DNA of 64,000 nt from [Synechococcus] sp. NIES-970 (GTDB lineage: Bacteria; Cyanobacteriota; Cyanobacteriia; Cyanobacteriales; MRBY01), in assembly GCA_002356215.1 (NCBI GenBank), contig AP017959.1:1302001-1366000 (forward strand), given 5' to 3'. The notes under the pieces are model-generated. The model made no database searches. It saw only the letters and a program-made list of their open reading frames with translations, and had not been told where the DNA came from. A program made the translations under genes and the position numbers. Below, piece by piece: positions 63,548 through 64,000 of the stretch; within the stretch, counting starts at the first letter, position 1; each line of letters begins with the position of its first letter.

Positions 63548-64000
63548 ATGGATACCGCCGCACTCTGGCAACGTTACCAAGATTGGCTCTACTACCATCC
63601 GGAACTGGAGTTTTACGTCGATGTCAGTCGGATGGGCTTTGATGGAACGTTTGTCGATGGTTTAAAACCCAAATTTGAGAAAGCATTTCAAGATTTAAAG
63701 GCGATCGAAGCCGGGGCGATCGCCAACCCCGACGAAGGGCGGATGGTAGGTCATTACTGGCTGCGCAACCCAGATCTCGCTCCCAATGCCGAACTGAAAG
63801 CGGATATTGTTGACACCCTCGAAAAAATCGAAAAATTTGCCAAGGCGGTTCATGCTGGAGAAATGACCGCTCCCGGCGGCGCGAAATTCACAGACATTCT
63901 CTCCATTGGCATTGGCGGCTCGGCCCTCGGCCCCCAGTTCGTCGCCGAAGCTCTCGCCGCTGTTGATGCCCCCCTCAAGATTCACTTCATCGATAACACC
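63548..64000 (+). CDS. pgi: Glucose-6-phosphate isomerase, N-terminal part (truncated by window end)
   Basis: This is the start of glucose-6-phosphate isomerase, which interconverts glucose-6-P and fructose-6-P in glycolysis, the oxidative pentose pathway and glycogen metabolism. The frame from ATG 63548 runs through the window end (151 codons). It shows [37 protein letters not shown] and the phosphosugar-binding motif [20 protein letters not shown], typical of the cyanobacterial form. The rest of the gene is outside the window. Confidence 0.94.
   Translation, partial: MDTAALWQRYQDWLYYHPELEFYVDVSRMGFDGTFVDGLKPKFEKAFQDLKAIEAGAIANPDEGRMVGHYWLRNPDLAPNAELKADIVDTLEKIEKFAKAVHAGEMTAPGGAKFTDILSIGIGGSALGPQFVAEALAAVDAPLKIHFIDNT

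Noticed and set aside
1-64000. HIP1 octamers as a CRISPR or mobile repeat
   Set aside because: GCGATCGC copies are dispersed without regular spacing, as is normal in many cyanobacteria; no CRISPR array or insertion sequence was seen.

Overview
The window is a stretch of cyanobacterial chromosome. The octamer GCGATCGC (HIP1) recurs throughout, inside and between genes, and the gene set includes rbcR, clpR-clpP3, pedR, a group 2 sigma factor, dapL, a cobA-hemD fusion, fdxB and a NnrU/Z-ISO-like protein. The combination resembles a unicellular euryhaline Synechococcus of the PCC 7002 (Picosynechococcus) type. That placement is inferred from protein sequences and HIP1 density, not from a database search. 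Nearly everything is ordinary core genome, with genes on both strands in short operons.

Layout. 1-7.3 kb: the end of an SDR gene, a DEAD-box RNA helicase, pdhB-secD-secF plus a small membrane protein, then pedR overlapping a TolB-like lipoprotein. 7.4-11.1 kb: a large U32-family protein and an unrecognised conserved protein. 11.1-13.1 kb: a c-di-AMP (ydaO-type) riboswitch in front of an ion-transporter-superfamily permease. 13.1-22.5 kb: cobA-hemD, clpR-clpP3, trx-miaA, a NnrU-like gene divergent from rbcR, queA and a TldE/PmbA-type gene. 22.5-28.4 kb: a sigma factor with two terminators, a 940-bp intergenic region, dapL, a lipase-like hydrolase, pyrE and tRNA-Met(CAT). 28.4-40.2 kb: a CBS-domain membrane protein, PilT2-like ATPase, wecB, valS and ftsW. 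40.2-45 kb: a candidate free-standing small RNA, then a two-gene operon (a module-duplicated protein and a pentapeptide-repeat protein), a CIA30 protein and a cupin. 45.5-53.4 kb: a receiver-only regulator, tatC, an EVE-domain protein, an AAA ATPase, ppa, TetR divergent from a CPxCG protein, a Crp-family regulator, a repeat-built lipoprotein and a 5-formyl-THF cyclo-ligase. 53.6-60.3 kb: a DinG-like protein with eroded motor motifs, mnmH, fdxB, a phasin-like protein, a Sua5-type gene and a collagen-like exported protein. 60.4-64 kb: an isolated gene of foreign appearance related to pPIWI-associating nucleases, a subtilisin-family protease and the start of pgi.

Most genes serve housekeeping and photosynthetic physiology: protein export (SecDF, TatC), proteolysis (ClpR/ClpP3), tRNA modification (QueA, MiaA, MnmH, Sua5 type), tetrapyrroles, carbon metabolism and redox-linked transcription (PedR, RbcR). 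The accessory signal is concentrated at 60.4-61.8 kb, where HIP1 disappears, a probable defence gene sits alone, and an attC-like inverted repeat follows it. Other points of interest are the c-di-AMP riboswitch, the candidate small RNA at 40.6 kb, the motif-eroded DinG homologue, the operon at 40.8-43.1 kb with repeated Q-T-M-A motifs, and several small membrane-protein genes below 60 codons.
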